64,000 bases of DNA from Methylobacterium cerastii (lineage in GTDB: Bacteria; Pseudomonadota; Alphaproteobacteria; Rhizobiales; Beijerinckiaceae). The position numbers and the translations under genes were made by a program. This document shows positions 47,732 through 56,700 of this stretch, piece by piece. How positions within the stretch are numbered: position 1 is the first letter of the stretch; every line of letters starts with the position of its first letter. Location: positions 1-64,000 of the forward strand of contig NZ_BPQG01000007.1 of NCBI RefSeq assembly GCF_022179125.1, read 5' to 3'. A model generated the notes under the pieces. That model saw only the letters and a program-made list of their open reading frames with translations. It was not told the origin of the DNA and made no database searches.

Positions 47732-48103
47732 TCAGTACTGGCCCGCCACCTGGCCGGTCTTGGCATCGACCATCACGTGCACGAAGTGGCCGTCCCGACG
47801 CAAGGCGGTCAGCATGTAGACGAGGCCGTCGGCGTGGCGGCACAGGCTGGCGCGCTGGATCTCCGCCCGCGCGATCACCGTGCGCGCGGCCTTGATCGCC
47901 GCCACCGGCGCGATCACCCGGCGCTCGGAGACCTCCTCGCGCATGTCGGCGGGCGACAGGCACTCCTCGACCCGCGGCTGCGACGCCCCGGGGGCGACGA
48001 CCGGGGCCGCCTCGCGGGTCTCCTCCGCCAGCGTGCCGAGACCGCCGCCGGCGAGGGCCGCGACGGTCAGGCAGATCGCTGCGAGGGCGAAGGGGTAGCG
48101 CAT
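47732..48103 (-). CDS. small exported PepSY-domain protein
   Basis: 123 residues with a signal peptide (MRYPFALAAICLTVAALAGGG) and a C-terminal PepSY-like fold (AIKAARTVIARAEIQRA, VYMLTALRRDGHFVHVMVDAKTGQV). Two cysteines (ECLSP, SLCRH) may form a disulfide. Small PepSY or FeuN-like proteins next to FeuP/FeuQ systems modulate the kinase in some rhizobia; a similar periplasmic inhibitor role here is inference. It leads the regulator gene. Confidence 0.75.
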   Translation of the reverse strand: MRYPFALAAICLTVAALAGGGLGTLAEETREAAPVVAPGASQPRVEECLSPADMREEVSERRVIAPVAAIKAARTVIARAEIQRASLCRHADGLVYMLTALRRDGHFVHVMVDAKTGQVAGQY

Positions 48104-48562
48104 GGATCGGGACTGTCGGCCGAAGGCACTGAATGCGCCCTGAATGCCCCTGGCCCGAGACGTGTCTCGCGGCGCGGTTAGAGCCTCGTGTGCGAGGTGA
48201 GTGGATCGGGGGGCGGCGGGTCTCATCGAAGGTCCGTCGGGAGCTGCGAAGCGTTACGGCCGAGACCGGCAGCGGTTCCCTCGTGCAGGGTGCGATCCCC
48301 CGCGATCACGGCCCGGAAGCGGGCGACAAGATCGCAGCTCGGCGATCGACGTGCCGCACGGAACGACTGTCGAACGTCGAAGGCGTCGGTGATTTATACC
48401 TGGCCCCGCCCCACGAAGACGCACGAACCGTCCCGAACGGTGCCGGCAGATCGCAATCGCGCGATCGCGGCCCGGAACCAAAACTTAAGACGAGATATTC
48501 TACTCTCAGTTGCATTCAGTGTGCGAATCCACTCCGGTGGCGCACACGCGGCGGGGGCCTCC
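48104..48562. promoter_or_regulatory. 459-base divergent intergenic region
   Basis: Lies between the PepSY-regulator unit (minus) and the GH16 gene (plus). An AT-rich stretch AAAACTTAAGACGAGATATT near 48480-48500 is a good place for a promoter of the GH16 gene. The remainder shows open frames of arginine-rich shadow type only. No repeats or hairpins of note. Confidence 0.4.
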
Positions 48563-49852
48563 ATGGCGATCGATCCGAACAACCTGTCGAAGACCGCGAC
48601 CCTGACCTTCGCGGAGGAGTTCGACGACTTCACGCCTTGGAACGGCACGACGGGGCTCGACACGGTCGGGGCGCCGCAATGGTCGACGAAGATCCACGCC
48701 ACCGGGACGATGCCATACAATGACTAGTTGCAATACTACGTCGCCGCGTCGGACGGGGCCGCGGGCGGCACGGCCGGCCTGCCCGACCCGTTCCACGTCT
48801 CCGACGGCCTGCTGACGATCACCGCGGCGCCGGCCGCGCCCGGCATCCGGGATGCGATCGAGGGGCAGGCCTACACGTCCGGGATGCTCAACACCGCCCA
48901 TACGTTCAGCCAGACCTACGGCTACTTCGAGATCCGGGCGCAGCTTCCGGCGGCGCAGGGGATGTGGCCGGCCTTCTGGATGCTGCCGGCGGACGGGAGC
49001 TGGCCGCCCGAACTCGACGTGATGGAGATGGTCGGCGGCGCGCCGAACATCCTGCGCAACACCGTCCACAGCCAGGTCTCGGGCGGACACCGGGTCGACG
49101 CGACCCATTACCTCGACGAGTCGAACGTCGCGGTGCCGGACATGACGTCCGGCTTCCACACCTACGGCGTCGACTGGGAGCTGGACACGATCACCTGGTA
49201 CTACGACGGGCAGCCGACCTTCCAGGCGGCGACGCCCGCGGACCTGAACACGCCGATGTACCTGATCGCCAACCTCGCCGTCGGCGGGGCCTGGGCCGGC
49301 GACCCCGACGGGACGAATCCGGCGCAGATGACGATCGACTACATCCGGGGCTACGCGAGCGCACCGGACGCGGCGCGCGACGACACGTTCCACTTCCGCG
49401 ACGCGCGCACGGGGGACGACCTCTACACGACGAGCGCGAGCGAACGGGACTACATCGCGCAGAACCTGCCCTCCTACACCGAGGAGGGCGTGGCCTGGGC
49501 GGCGCCGGCGGCGAGTCCCGATACGGTGGACGTGTTCCGCTTCGTCGATACGCGGACGGGGGAGCACTTCTACACCGCGAGCGTGGCGGAGCGCGACCAC
49601 GTCGCCGCCATGCTGCCGAGCTTCCACGCCGAGGGCGTGGCGTTCCAGGCCTACGCCGACCCGGCGCTCGCCGGGATCGACGCGCTGACGGTCCAGCGCT
49701 TCGTCGAAACCGCGACCGGGGCGCATCACTACACCGCCGGGGCCGCCGACACGGCGGCCTTCACGCAGGCGCAGGCCGGCGGCGCCTGGGTCCATGAGGG
49801 CGCGGCCTTCACGGTACTCGCGCCGTCTTCGCCCCCGCCGGACCTGTGGTGA
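48563..49852 (+). pseudogene. GH16 glycosidase with C-terminal repeat domain, interrupted by an amber codon
   Basis: The frame from ATG 48563 reads MAIDPNNLSKTATLTFAEEF, a normal GH16 start, and is stopped by TAG at 48725-48727 after 54 codons (MPYND-stop-LQYYVAAS). The same frame then continues without a break to 49852. Family members have NDELQ here, so one G-to-T change turned GAG into TAG. Beyond the stop everything is intact: catalytic ELDVME (nucleophile E about residue 150, acid/base E about 155), GYFEIRAQLPAAQGMWPAFWM, HTYGVDWE, then three tandem repeats of DUF5648 type (FHFRDARTGDDLYT, FRFVDTRTGEHFYT, QRFVETATGAHHYT). It would be a secreted beta-glucanase or carrageenase-like enzyme. 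Recent inactivation, readthrough or a sequencing error are the options. Confidence 0.8.
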
Positions 49853-50321
49853 CACCACCGCAGGTCACCCGGAACGGCATGACCGCATCCGGCCGGCGCT
49901 GCGGGCGGACGGTGCGCCGGAACCCGTTGCAGGCGGCCGAAGGACTCTCGACCGGCATCGCCGGCCCGCAGGGAAAGTCGGCCGGGATCTCGGTCTCGAT
50001 GGTCCGGGGTCTGCCGTCGCGGTCCCAGGGCGGCGCATCGACGGCGTTGGCAGGCGGCGCCACTTGGTGCCGGTCGGGTCGGACGCTGTGCAGGCGGCGC
50101 GCGTCGGGCAGCGTACATTCGGCGAGGTCGGCGATCACCCGCGCCTGCCGCAGCGCGCCGCCGGGCGCGACCTCCGACGCCAGAAGCTTGGGCGACCCGA
50201 CCCGGTCGGGCCGGTGCCGGTCGCCGGCGGCGTAGGAGACGATCGCGCAGAGCCCGAGAAACAGGCCCCCGCCGACCGCGTGGTAGAGCCGGGTGAGCCA
50301 GCGGTCGAGGGCGGCGCTCAT
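49809..50321 (-). CDS. hypothetical protein with N-terminal membrane helix
   Basis: 170 residues starting MSAALDRWLTRLYHAVGG, one helix (GGGLFLGLCAIVSYAAG), then a hydrophilic proline-rich region with three cysteines. Not recognised. Its ATG overlaps the stop of the upstream 140-residue gene (ATGA), and its 3' end overlaps the end of the converging GH16 frame by 44 bases. Position after a phage-type endolysin allows a lysis role such as a spanin part, but this is only context. Confidence 0.5.
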   Translation of the reverse strand: MSAALDRWLTRLYHAVGGGLFLGLCAIVSYAAGDRHRPDRVGSPKLLASEVAPGGALRQARVIADLAECTLPDARRLHSVRPDRHQVAPPANAVDAPPWDRDGRPRTIETEIPADFPCGPAMPVESPSAACNGFRRTVRPQRRPDAVMPFRVTCGGVTTGPAGAKTARVP

Positions 50322-50740
50322 CGCAGATCTCCCCGGACGAGGCGCCAGAGCTGGCGCACGAGCGGCAGCCGGTCGACCCCGAACTGCGCCAGGGCGAAAG
50401 CCGTGACGACGACGACGACCGCCGCGGGCTTCATCCGCCGGTAGAACCGGGCGAGCGCCCGCCGCTCGATCCGTTCGTCGATCAGCTCGTCGAGGGCGGT
50501 GAGCCGGTCCGGCGTCTGGCGCCGGATGAAGGTGCGCCACTCGGTGCCGAAGCGGACGACCAGCCGATCCTCCTCGGCCTCGGCCGCCGCGCGGCCGGAG
50601 TAGGCCCGGCGGATCAGGCTCTCGCCGAGGCCGTCGTCGGGCGGCGGCAGCACCCGCCCGACGCCCTCGCCGATCGCGTCGAGGGCCGCCCGGCGGCAGG
50701 CGGGGTCGCGCGCCTCCGGGCTCTGCGATGTCGCGTCCAT
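50318..50740 (-). CDS. hypothetical protein with C-terminal membrane helix
   Basis: 140 residues starting MDATSQSPEARDPACRR, with charged helices (IRRAYSGRAAAEAEEDRLVVRFGTEW; ALDELIDERIERRALARFYR) followed by a helix VVVVVTAFALAQFGV and LVRQLWRLVRGDLR. It overlaps the following gene by four bases. Not recognised. Part of a small minus-strand group downstream of the endolysin. Confidence 0.5.
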   Translation of the reverse strand: MDATSQSPEARDPACRRAALDAIGEGVGRVLPPPDDGLGESLIRRAYSGRAAAEAEEDRLVVRFGTEWRTFIRRQTPDRLTALDELIDERIERRALARFYRRMKPAAVVVVVTAFALAQFGVDRLPLVRQLWRLVRGDLR

Positions 50741-50796
50741 GCCGCCTCCCGCGGGTGCCAGCGTGTCGGTCCGTCACCCGCGGCTGGGCACTCTCG

Positions 50797-51159
50797 CTAG
50801 CGCGCCGCGAGGCCGACGGCGGCCAAAGCCGGCGCGAGGGTGTTGGCGGCGGTCGAGCCTTGCTCCAGCGCGAGGCGGCGAAACACCTTCTCGGCGATGC
50901 CGGGCAGGCCGCCGGCGGCCTTCACGACGAAGCCCGGCGCCTGGTCGGACGCGCGCTGGACGGCGGCCGCGATCACGGCCGAGCCCACCGGCACGGTGAG
51001 CACCTGCCCCTTGGCGGCCCCGGATACCGCGTTCAGCGCATAGTCCGTGACCCGCCGGACCATGCCCTCGACCACGGATTTCGACAGCACGTAGCTCAGG
51101 AGCGGCGCGAACCGGGCGATCAGGCCGGTCGCCAGGGCGACGAGGAGCGGCATCAGCAC
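50797..51159 (-). CDS. phage-associated membrane protein, 5' end in doubt
   Basis: From GTG 51159 the frame gives 120 residues with a helix (LMPLLVALATGLIARFAPLLSYVL) and a conserved-looking VTDYALNAVSGAAKGQVL. Upstream the same frame keeps coding well (SLTACLATCLVASPALAAAAP, VVLPWGEWVVAFATTAQA), which reads as a signal peptide and mature start, but no start codon exists before an in-frame TGA. A TTG at 51325 with AGAGGA just before it starts the right kind of N-terminus (MKPYPLPCGAPAR) one frame away. The switch would fall in the GC-repeat at about 51284-51300. Either a frameshift mutation or error, or a short protein from 51159. Confidence 0.45.
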   Translation of the reverse strand: MLMPLLVALATGLIARFAPLLSYVLSKSVVEGMVRRVTDYALNAVSGAAKGQVLTVPVGSAVIAAAVQRASDQAPGFVVKAAGGLPGIAEKVFRRLALEQGSTAANTLAPALAAVGLAAR

Positions 51160-51376
51160 CGCCTGCGCCGTGGTGGCGAAGGCGACGACCCACTCGCCCC
51201 AGGGCAGGACGACGGCGGGGGCCGCCGCGGCGAGGGCGGGCGACGCGACGAGGCAGGTCGCGAGGCAGGCGGTAAGCGAGACACGCGCGCGCGGGGGCGC
51301 CGCAGGGAAGCGGGTATGGTTTCAAGTCCTCTGGCTGGGGATGCGCGGCGGAGCCCGGCCGGCACGGGAACTCGGA

Positions 51377-51997
51377 TCAGGCTCGGCCGGCGGCCGGCGT
51401 CGCGGCGAGCCAGGCGCGGATCGCGTCGCGGAGCCGCGCGAGCCGGGCGGGACGTGGGGCGGTCGGGACCAGGACCGGGGTCGCGACGCGCGGGTCCGCC
51501 ACCGCCGCGAGGGGGGCCGCGATCCGAATTCGCGCCGCGGCGTCGGTCGGGCGCGGCAGGGCGGCGGCGTAGGGGGTGACGAACTGCTCGGCCTCGGCGC
51601 GGCGGCGCCCGAGGATCGTCGCGGGCCTGGCCCACATCAGCATCGCCTCGGCGCCGCCGGCCGCGTCCCCGGCGTTGATCCGCCGCAAGGCGGTCGAGCC
51701 GGCGAAGGCCGACGGCCCGATGTTGTAGCAGAGCGAGACCAGGGCATCGAAGGCGTGCGGCCCGACCGGCGCCGTCAGCCCGCTCCGGACGGCGGCGACG
51801 TAGGCCGCGACGTCGCGCGCGAAGATCGCGTCGCACTCGGCGGCGGTGATCGCGAGGCCCGGCGCGACCTGCGGCGGCCCGGCGGCGGAGGTGTGGCCGA
51901 CGCCGATCGTCCAGACCCCGACGGAATCGCGGTAGGCCCGCAGGCGCCGGCCCTCGCGCGCGATGAGGCACGCCTCGCCGATGGGGGAGAGGTTCAT
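51377..51997 (-). CDS. phage-type lysozyme (GH24 endolysin)
   Basis: 206 residues. The T4-type muramidase triad is visible: E15 (REGRRLRAY), D24 and T30 in VGVWTIGVGHT. The lysozyme domain ends near residue 145 and a Pro/Ala-rich tail follows. It cuts the glycan strands of peptidoglycan, probably to release particles from the neighbouring GTA-like cluster. No signal peptide is visible at MNLSPIGEACLIAREG, so export would need a holin-like partner. It follows the DUF2793 gene by 50 bases. Confidence 0.9.
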   Translation of the reverse strand: MNLSPIGEACLIAREGRRLRAYRDSVGVWTIGVGHTSAAGPPQVAPGLAITAAECDAIFARDVAAYVAAVRSGLTAPVGPHAFDALVSLCYNIGPSAFAGSTALRRINAGDAAGGAEAMLMWARPATILGRRRAEAEQFVTPYAAALPRPTDAAARIRIAAPLAAVADPRVATPVLVPTAPRPARLARLRDAIRAWLAATPAAGRA

Positions 51998-52047
51998 GGC
52001 AGTCTCCGAGAGGGAAAAGGTCGATCGACGCGGCGGGTGCTCGGGTC

Positions 52048-53643
52048 TCACCCGAGCTGGTGGGCGCCGAAGAACGAGTCGGCCGCCGCGACGTAGCCGT
52101 CGGCACCGGTGAAGCGGACCCAGACCTCGACGCCGTCGCCCGCCGCGAGCTTCAGGGTCGAAGCGAGCGACAGGGCGGTGATCCCGTCCACCAACGCGCC
52201 GGTGGCGGCGGCGCGCCCGCGCCCGGCGGCCGCTCCGTTCCGGTAGAACTGGACCTCGAAGGCGGTCGGCGCACTGGCCCCGTTGCGCTTGTAGGTGAGC
52301 ATCGCCGAGACCCGGTAGAGCCCGGCCTCGGGGGCGGTGAAGCGGTTCGTCCCGGCGGCGAAGGCGCCCTGGTCGTTGCTGTCGGCGACGTTGAACTGCA
52401 CCTTCGTCCAGGCGCCGGCCGGAACGTAGTTGTCGAAGCTGGTGCCGGCGGCGGCCTTCGCGAAGTTGCTGATCCGCGCCCAGCCCGCGCCGGTGTACCA
52501 TTTGAGCGCGGTGGCGGTGCTGCTGGCGTAGAGCTGCCCGAGGGCGAGACCGGCCGCGGGGTCCGCCGCCAGCGGCGCGAGCCGCACCGCGCCGTTGGCC
52601 TCGACGGCCAAAACCTCGGCGCTGGCCGCGGTGCCGGCGGGCGTCGTGCGCAGGCTGATCCGCGTCGGCTGCGACGCGTCCGACCAGGCATCCGTGGCGA
52701 GGAAGGCGAGCTGCGCCCGGGGCGTCGCCGCGTAGCTCGTCGCACCGTAGCCGAAGGCCGAGACCTGGCCGATCATGGAACCCGACTGCAGGGCGACGGG
52801 TGCGGCGGCGTTCCCCGCCGCGGCCCGGAAGGCGAGATGCCCCGAGGCGCCGGCGCCGAAGCCGTCGAGGACGAGCCGCGGCGGCGTCCCGTCGGCGCCG
52901 GAGACCCGCAGCACCGTCTGGGGCGGCGCGTCGGGCAGCGCGCCGGCGTTGGCGCTGACCTCGAGCGGGCCGGCGACCCGCCCCAGCGCGAGCCGGCCGG
53001 TGGCGGCCGAGACCGCGAGCGGGGTCGTGAAGCGCGCGCCGTCCGGGCTGACCTTCAGGGCGAGGTCGTCGGCGCCGAAGGTGCCGAACAGCGCGCGCGT
53101 CGAGAACCCGGTCTGGAACGCCAGCCCGGCGTCGCGCGCCGCCGCCTGCTTGTTGAGGGTGAGCCGCACGCTGCCCGAGCCGGGCGTGACGTCGTCCCAG
53201 GAGAACAGCGCGGCCTCGGACTTCACCGCGAGGCGGTTCACGGCGTCGGCCGCAGTGCCGATTCCGAGGCGGGCGAGGTTCTGGAGGGTCGTGAAGGAAG
53301 CCCGCAGGCTCGTCCAGGCGCCCCCCGCGAAGGTGTAGAGGTCGGCCTCGTCGGCGACGTAGGCGAGCCAGCCCGGCCGGGGCGCGAGCCCGATCCAGAC
53401 CCCGTCGCGGAAGCAGGCGACCTGACCCGACAGGGCCGCCCAGGCCCCGGTGGGCGCTGCCGCGACGACGAGGTAGCGGTCGCCTTCGGCCGGGGCGGCG
53501 GGCGGCGCCGCGAGGTCCTTGTCGAGGCAGGCGAGCTGCACCAGCGCATCGAGCTGCACCAGGGCCTCGTTGTGGGTGACGTGCTTCTGCGCCTGGTTGG
53601 CCGCGATCAGCGGCAGCGCGAGGTTGTGCGTGGCGTCCGACAT
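52048..53643 (-). CDS. DUF2793 protein with C1q-like C-terminus (tail fibre or head spike)
   Basis: 531 residues. N-terminal DUF2793 domain (NLALPLIAANQAQKHVTHNEA, then LYTFAGGAWTSLRAS). The middle is repetitive beta-rich sequence, and the last ~140 residues look like a C1q/TNF-type head (YTGAGWARISNFAKAA, NRFTAPEAGLYRVSAMLTY, FFGAHQLG). Such proteins form trimeric spikes or fibres in alphaproteobacterial phages and gene transfer agents and bind cell-surface sugars. Directly downstream of the baseplate gene. Confidence 0.82.
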   Translation of the reverse strand: MSDATHNLALPLIAANQAQKHVTHNEALVQLDALVQLACLDKDLAAPPAAPAEGDRYLVVAAAPTGAWAALSGQVACFRDGVWIGLAPRPGWLAYVADEADLYTFAGGAWTSLRASFTTLQNLARLGIGTAADAVNRLAVKSEAALFSWDDVTPGSGSVRLTLNKQAAARDAGLAFQTGFSTRALFGTFGADDLALKVSPDGARFTTPLAVSAATGRLALGRVAGPLEVSANAGALPDAPPQTVLRVSGADGTPPRLVLDGFGAGASGHLAFRAAAGNAAAPVALQSGSMIGQVSAFGYGATSYAATPRAQLAFLATDAWSDASQPTRISLRTTPAGTAASAEVLAVEANGAVRLAPLAADPAAGLALGQLYASSTATALKWYTGAGWARISNFAKAAAGTSFDNYVPAGAWTKVQFNVADSNDQGAFAAGTNRFTAPEAGLYRVSAMLTYKRNGASAPTAFEVQFYRNGAAAGRGRAAATGALVDGITALSLASTLKLAAGDGVEVWVRFTGADGYVAAADSFFGAHQLG

Positions 53644-53700
53644 CGTCGGGCTCCTTTCCGAGGTTCTTCCAGTGCGTCTTGCGAACGAGGTTTCCCGGCG

Positions 53701-56700
53701 TCAGGCCCGGGCGACCGCCAACCGCGCGCGGGCCGCCGCACCCGGCCCGAACGCCGCCCCGACCTGCGCGACGGCCACGTCGAGTATTGCCTGCGGCCCG
53801 CCGAAATCCGCGGCCTCGTCGGCGTAGAGCAGGCTCGGCCCGGAGGCGGTCAGCGTGCGCAGGCCGCTCCCGTCGGAGGAAAAGACCGTGACCGCGTAGG
53901 CCTCCACCGCCTCGTCGAGGGGGATGTCGGCGGCCTCCCAGCCGTCGGCGTCGCGGCGGGCCCGGCGGATCCACGAGAGGCGCACGCCGCCGGGCTCGCG
54001 CCGGGCGCGCAGGTGGACCGGGCGCAGGGGCGCCAGCGCCGACAGGCCGGCCGCGGCGAAGACCTCGACGAAGGACGGGTCGCCCGGATCGCGGGCGGCC
54101 GGGCCGATCCGGTAGCGGAACCGGCGGCCGGCCTCGTCGAGGCGGTCGATCAACGGGACCACCGCGCCGTCGTCGAGCCGGACGATCAGGCTGCCGGCCG
54201 GAGCCGGGCGCGTCGCCGCCGCCTCGCTGCCGGCGAGACCGCGCAGCAGCCCGCCGAGGCGGAACGTCTCCGGGCCGGTGAGCACGGCGTCCTGCGCCGC
54301 AATCATCTCCACGGTGCCGTCCGGCGCGATCACCGCGAACAGGTTGGCGCCGGAAAGCATCGCGGCCAGGCCGACGCTACCCAGCGCGCCGGCGTTGCGG
54401 AGGGTCGTATCGAGGCGCGCCGCGCGGTCGAGGCGCCAGAGCGGCCCGGGGGGCAGCGGCGTCAGGGTGCGGCCGAGGCAGGCCGGGTAGTCCACGCTGC
54501 CGTGGAGCGCCAGCGGCGCGCCCTCCCCGTCCGAGCGCCAGACCGCCAGCGCGCCGGGCCAGGGCTCGGCGGTGGCCGCGAGAACTTGCAGCGCCGTCGG
54601 CGCGCCACGGTCGGCCGGCAGGTCGAGGGCGAGCGCGAAGGGCGCGCCGGCCAGCACCGGCGGCCGGACCGGCCGGGCTACCGGGGCGGGCCGCGCCGGC
54701 CGAGAGCCCGGGCCGTGCAGCGGCACGCCGAGGGTCTCCAGCCGGCGGCCGGCCGGCCCGTCGTCGATGCGGACGATGCGCTGGAGGCCGGCCGGGGTGC
54801 TGAGCAGGTCGCCGGGCTCGAGGTCGAGGCGGCGCGGGCTGAGCGTCATTCCGGCGGTGTCGCGGCCCGCGATGGCCCGGTCGAGGAGCGCCTCCGCGAG
54901 GTTTTCGGCGGTCTCGCGCCGGGTGACGATCGCGGCCTCGATCCGGGTCTCGCGCCGCCGGCCGCCGGCCGGCCGGATCGCGGCGGCCGAGGCGCGGCGG
55001 TAATCCGGGTTCTCGGAATCGGTGAAGCCGATTTCGACCGAGCGCGGCAGGCCGCTCTCCTCGGCGCGCACCCGGCGCAGCGGCGCCTCGTCGTCCGAGA
55101 CGCGCACGAGGTCGTCCTCGGCGATGGCCGCCGCCTCGCGCCGCGGCCCGCGCAGCCGCAGGGTGCCGGCGACCGCCGACACGTCGAGGCCGTAGAGCTG
55201 CGCCAGCGGCTCGAGGGCGGCGCGGGCCGAGAGCGGCCGGTCGATCACCGTGCCGTCGAGGTAGGCCGCGGCCTCGATCGCCACCGGCACGTCGACGCCG
55301 AGGTCGGCGAGAACCCGCAGGATCAGCCGGTCGAGGTCGCAGCCCTCGATCCGGCCGGTGATCCAGTGGCCGACCCGCCAGTTGCCGGCATCCGCCCAGA
55401 CCGAGCCCTGGTCGGGAAAGGCCGGGTAGGGCCGCGCGTCCCAGGCCCAGACGAAGACCGCGCGCGGATCGACCATCGGCCCGCCGTAGACCGGCGAGCG
55501 CGGGTTGTCGGCGGCCGTGAACCCCGCCGCGGCGGGGTTGAACCGGGACAGGATCGCCTCCAGGCCGCGGAGCTGAATCAGCTCGTCGCGCAGGCCCCGC
55601 GAGGCCGGCGGGTAGGCGTTCTCGGAGGATTTCGGGTCGGGGAAGACGTTGGGGCCGTTGGTACCCTTGTCCACCGCCGGCACGCCGACCTCGGTGAGCC
55701 AGATCGGCTTTCCGCGCGGCACCCAGGCGGTGGCGCGGGTCTCGACCCCGCCGTCGCGCTCGACATGGGCGTTCGACCACCAGCCGACGAGGTCCTTGGC
55801 CCGGAACGTCCAGGGTTTGGCGTAGGCGCCGTCGGTGATCGGGGTGCGGACCTGCGCGGCGCGGGCGGCCGCGTCGGCGTAGTACCAGTCGAAGGCCTCG
55901 CCGGCCCCGAGGCGGGCCTTGAGATAGCCGCGATCGTCGATCGCGTCGGCCTCCGCGAGGTCGGCGTGGCCGGGGGTGTCGCGAAAGTCCGAGATCGGAG
56001 GGTAGTAGTCGATTCCGACCGCGTCGAGGCTCGGGTCGGCGAACAGGGCGTCGAGGGGGAAGCGTACGCGCGCGCCGCCGTCGCGGACGTGGGCGCCGTA
56101 CTCGGTCCAGTCGGCGGCGTAGACCAGCGTCTCGCCGTGGGTGAGCCGCGTTCGCACCGCGCGGGCGAGGTCGATCAGCGCCGCCACCGCCGGGTAGCCC
56201 TCGCCGGCGCCGCGCACGCGGGTGAGGCCGACGAGCTCGCTCGCCAGCACGAAGCCGGCGAGCGGCGTGCCGACGGCCGCCCAGCCGGCCGCGAGGTCGG
56301 CATAGTGCAACGCCTGGCGGCGGTAGCCTTCCGCACCCGTGAAGTAGGCCAGCACCTGCGCTTCGGCCGCCGCCGTCCCGTCGGGCGAGCCGGGCAGGTC
56401 GGGGGCGGGATCGCAGGTGATGCGGCCGCGCCAGGGGTAGGCCGCCTGGCCGAGCGCACCGGGCCGGTAGGGGTCGGGCAGCGCGTTGCCGACCGCGACG
56501 TCCATCATCACGAACGGGTAGAGCACCACCGCGAGGCCGCGGCGGGCGAGTTCCGCCACGAGGCGAGCGAGGCCCGCATCCGAGGGCGTGCCGCCGTAGG
56601 CCGGGGTTCCGTCCGGCGCGGTCGAGACCGACCGGGCCTGCGCGCGGTCGAGGCCGGCCACGTGCCAGGTGTCGCCGACGGTCGCCTTGGTGCCGATCTC

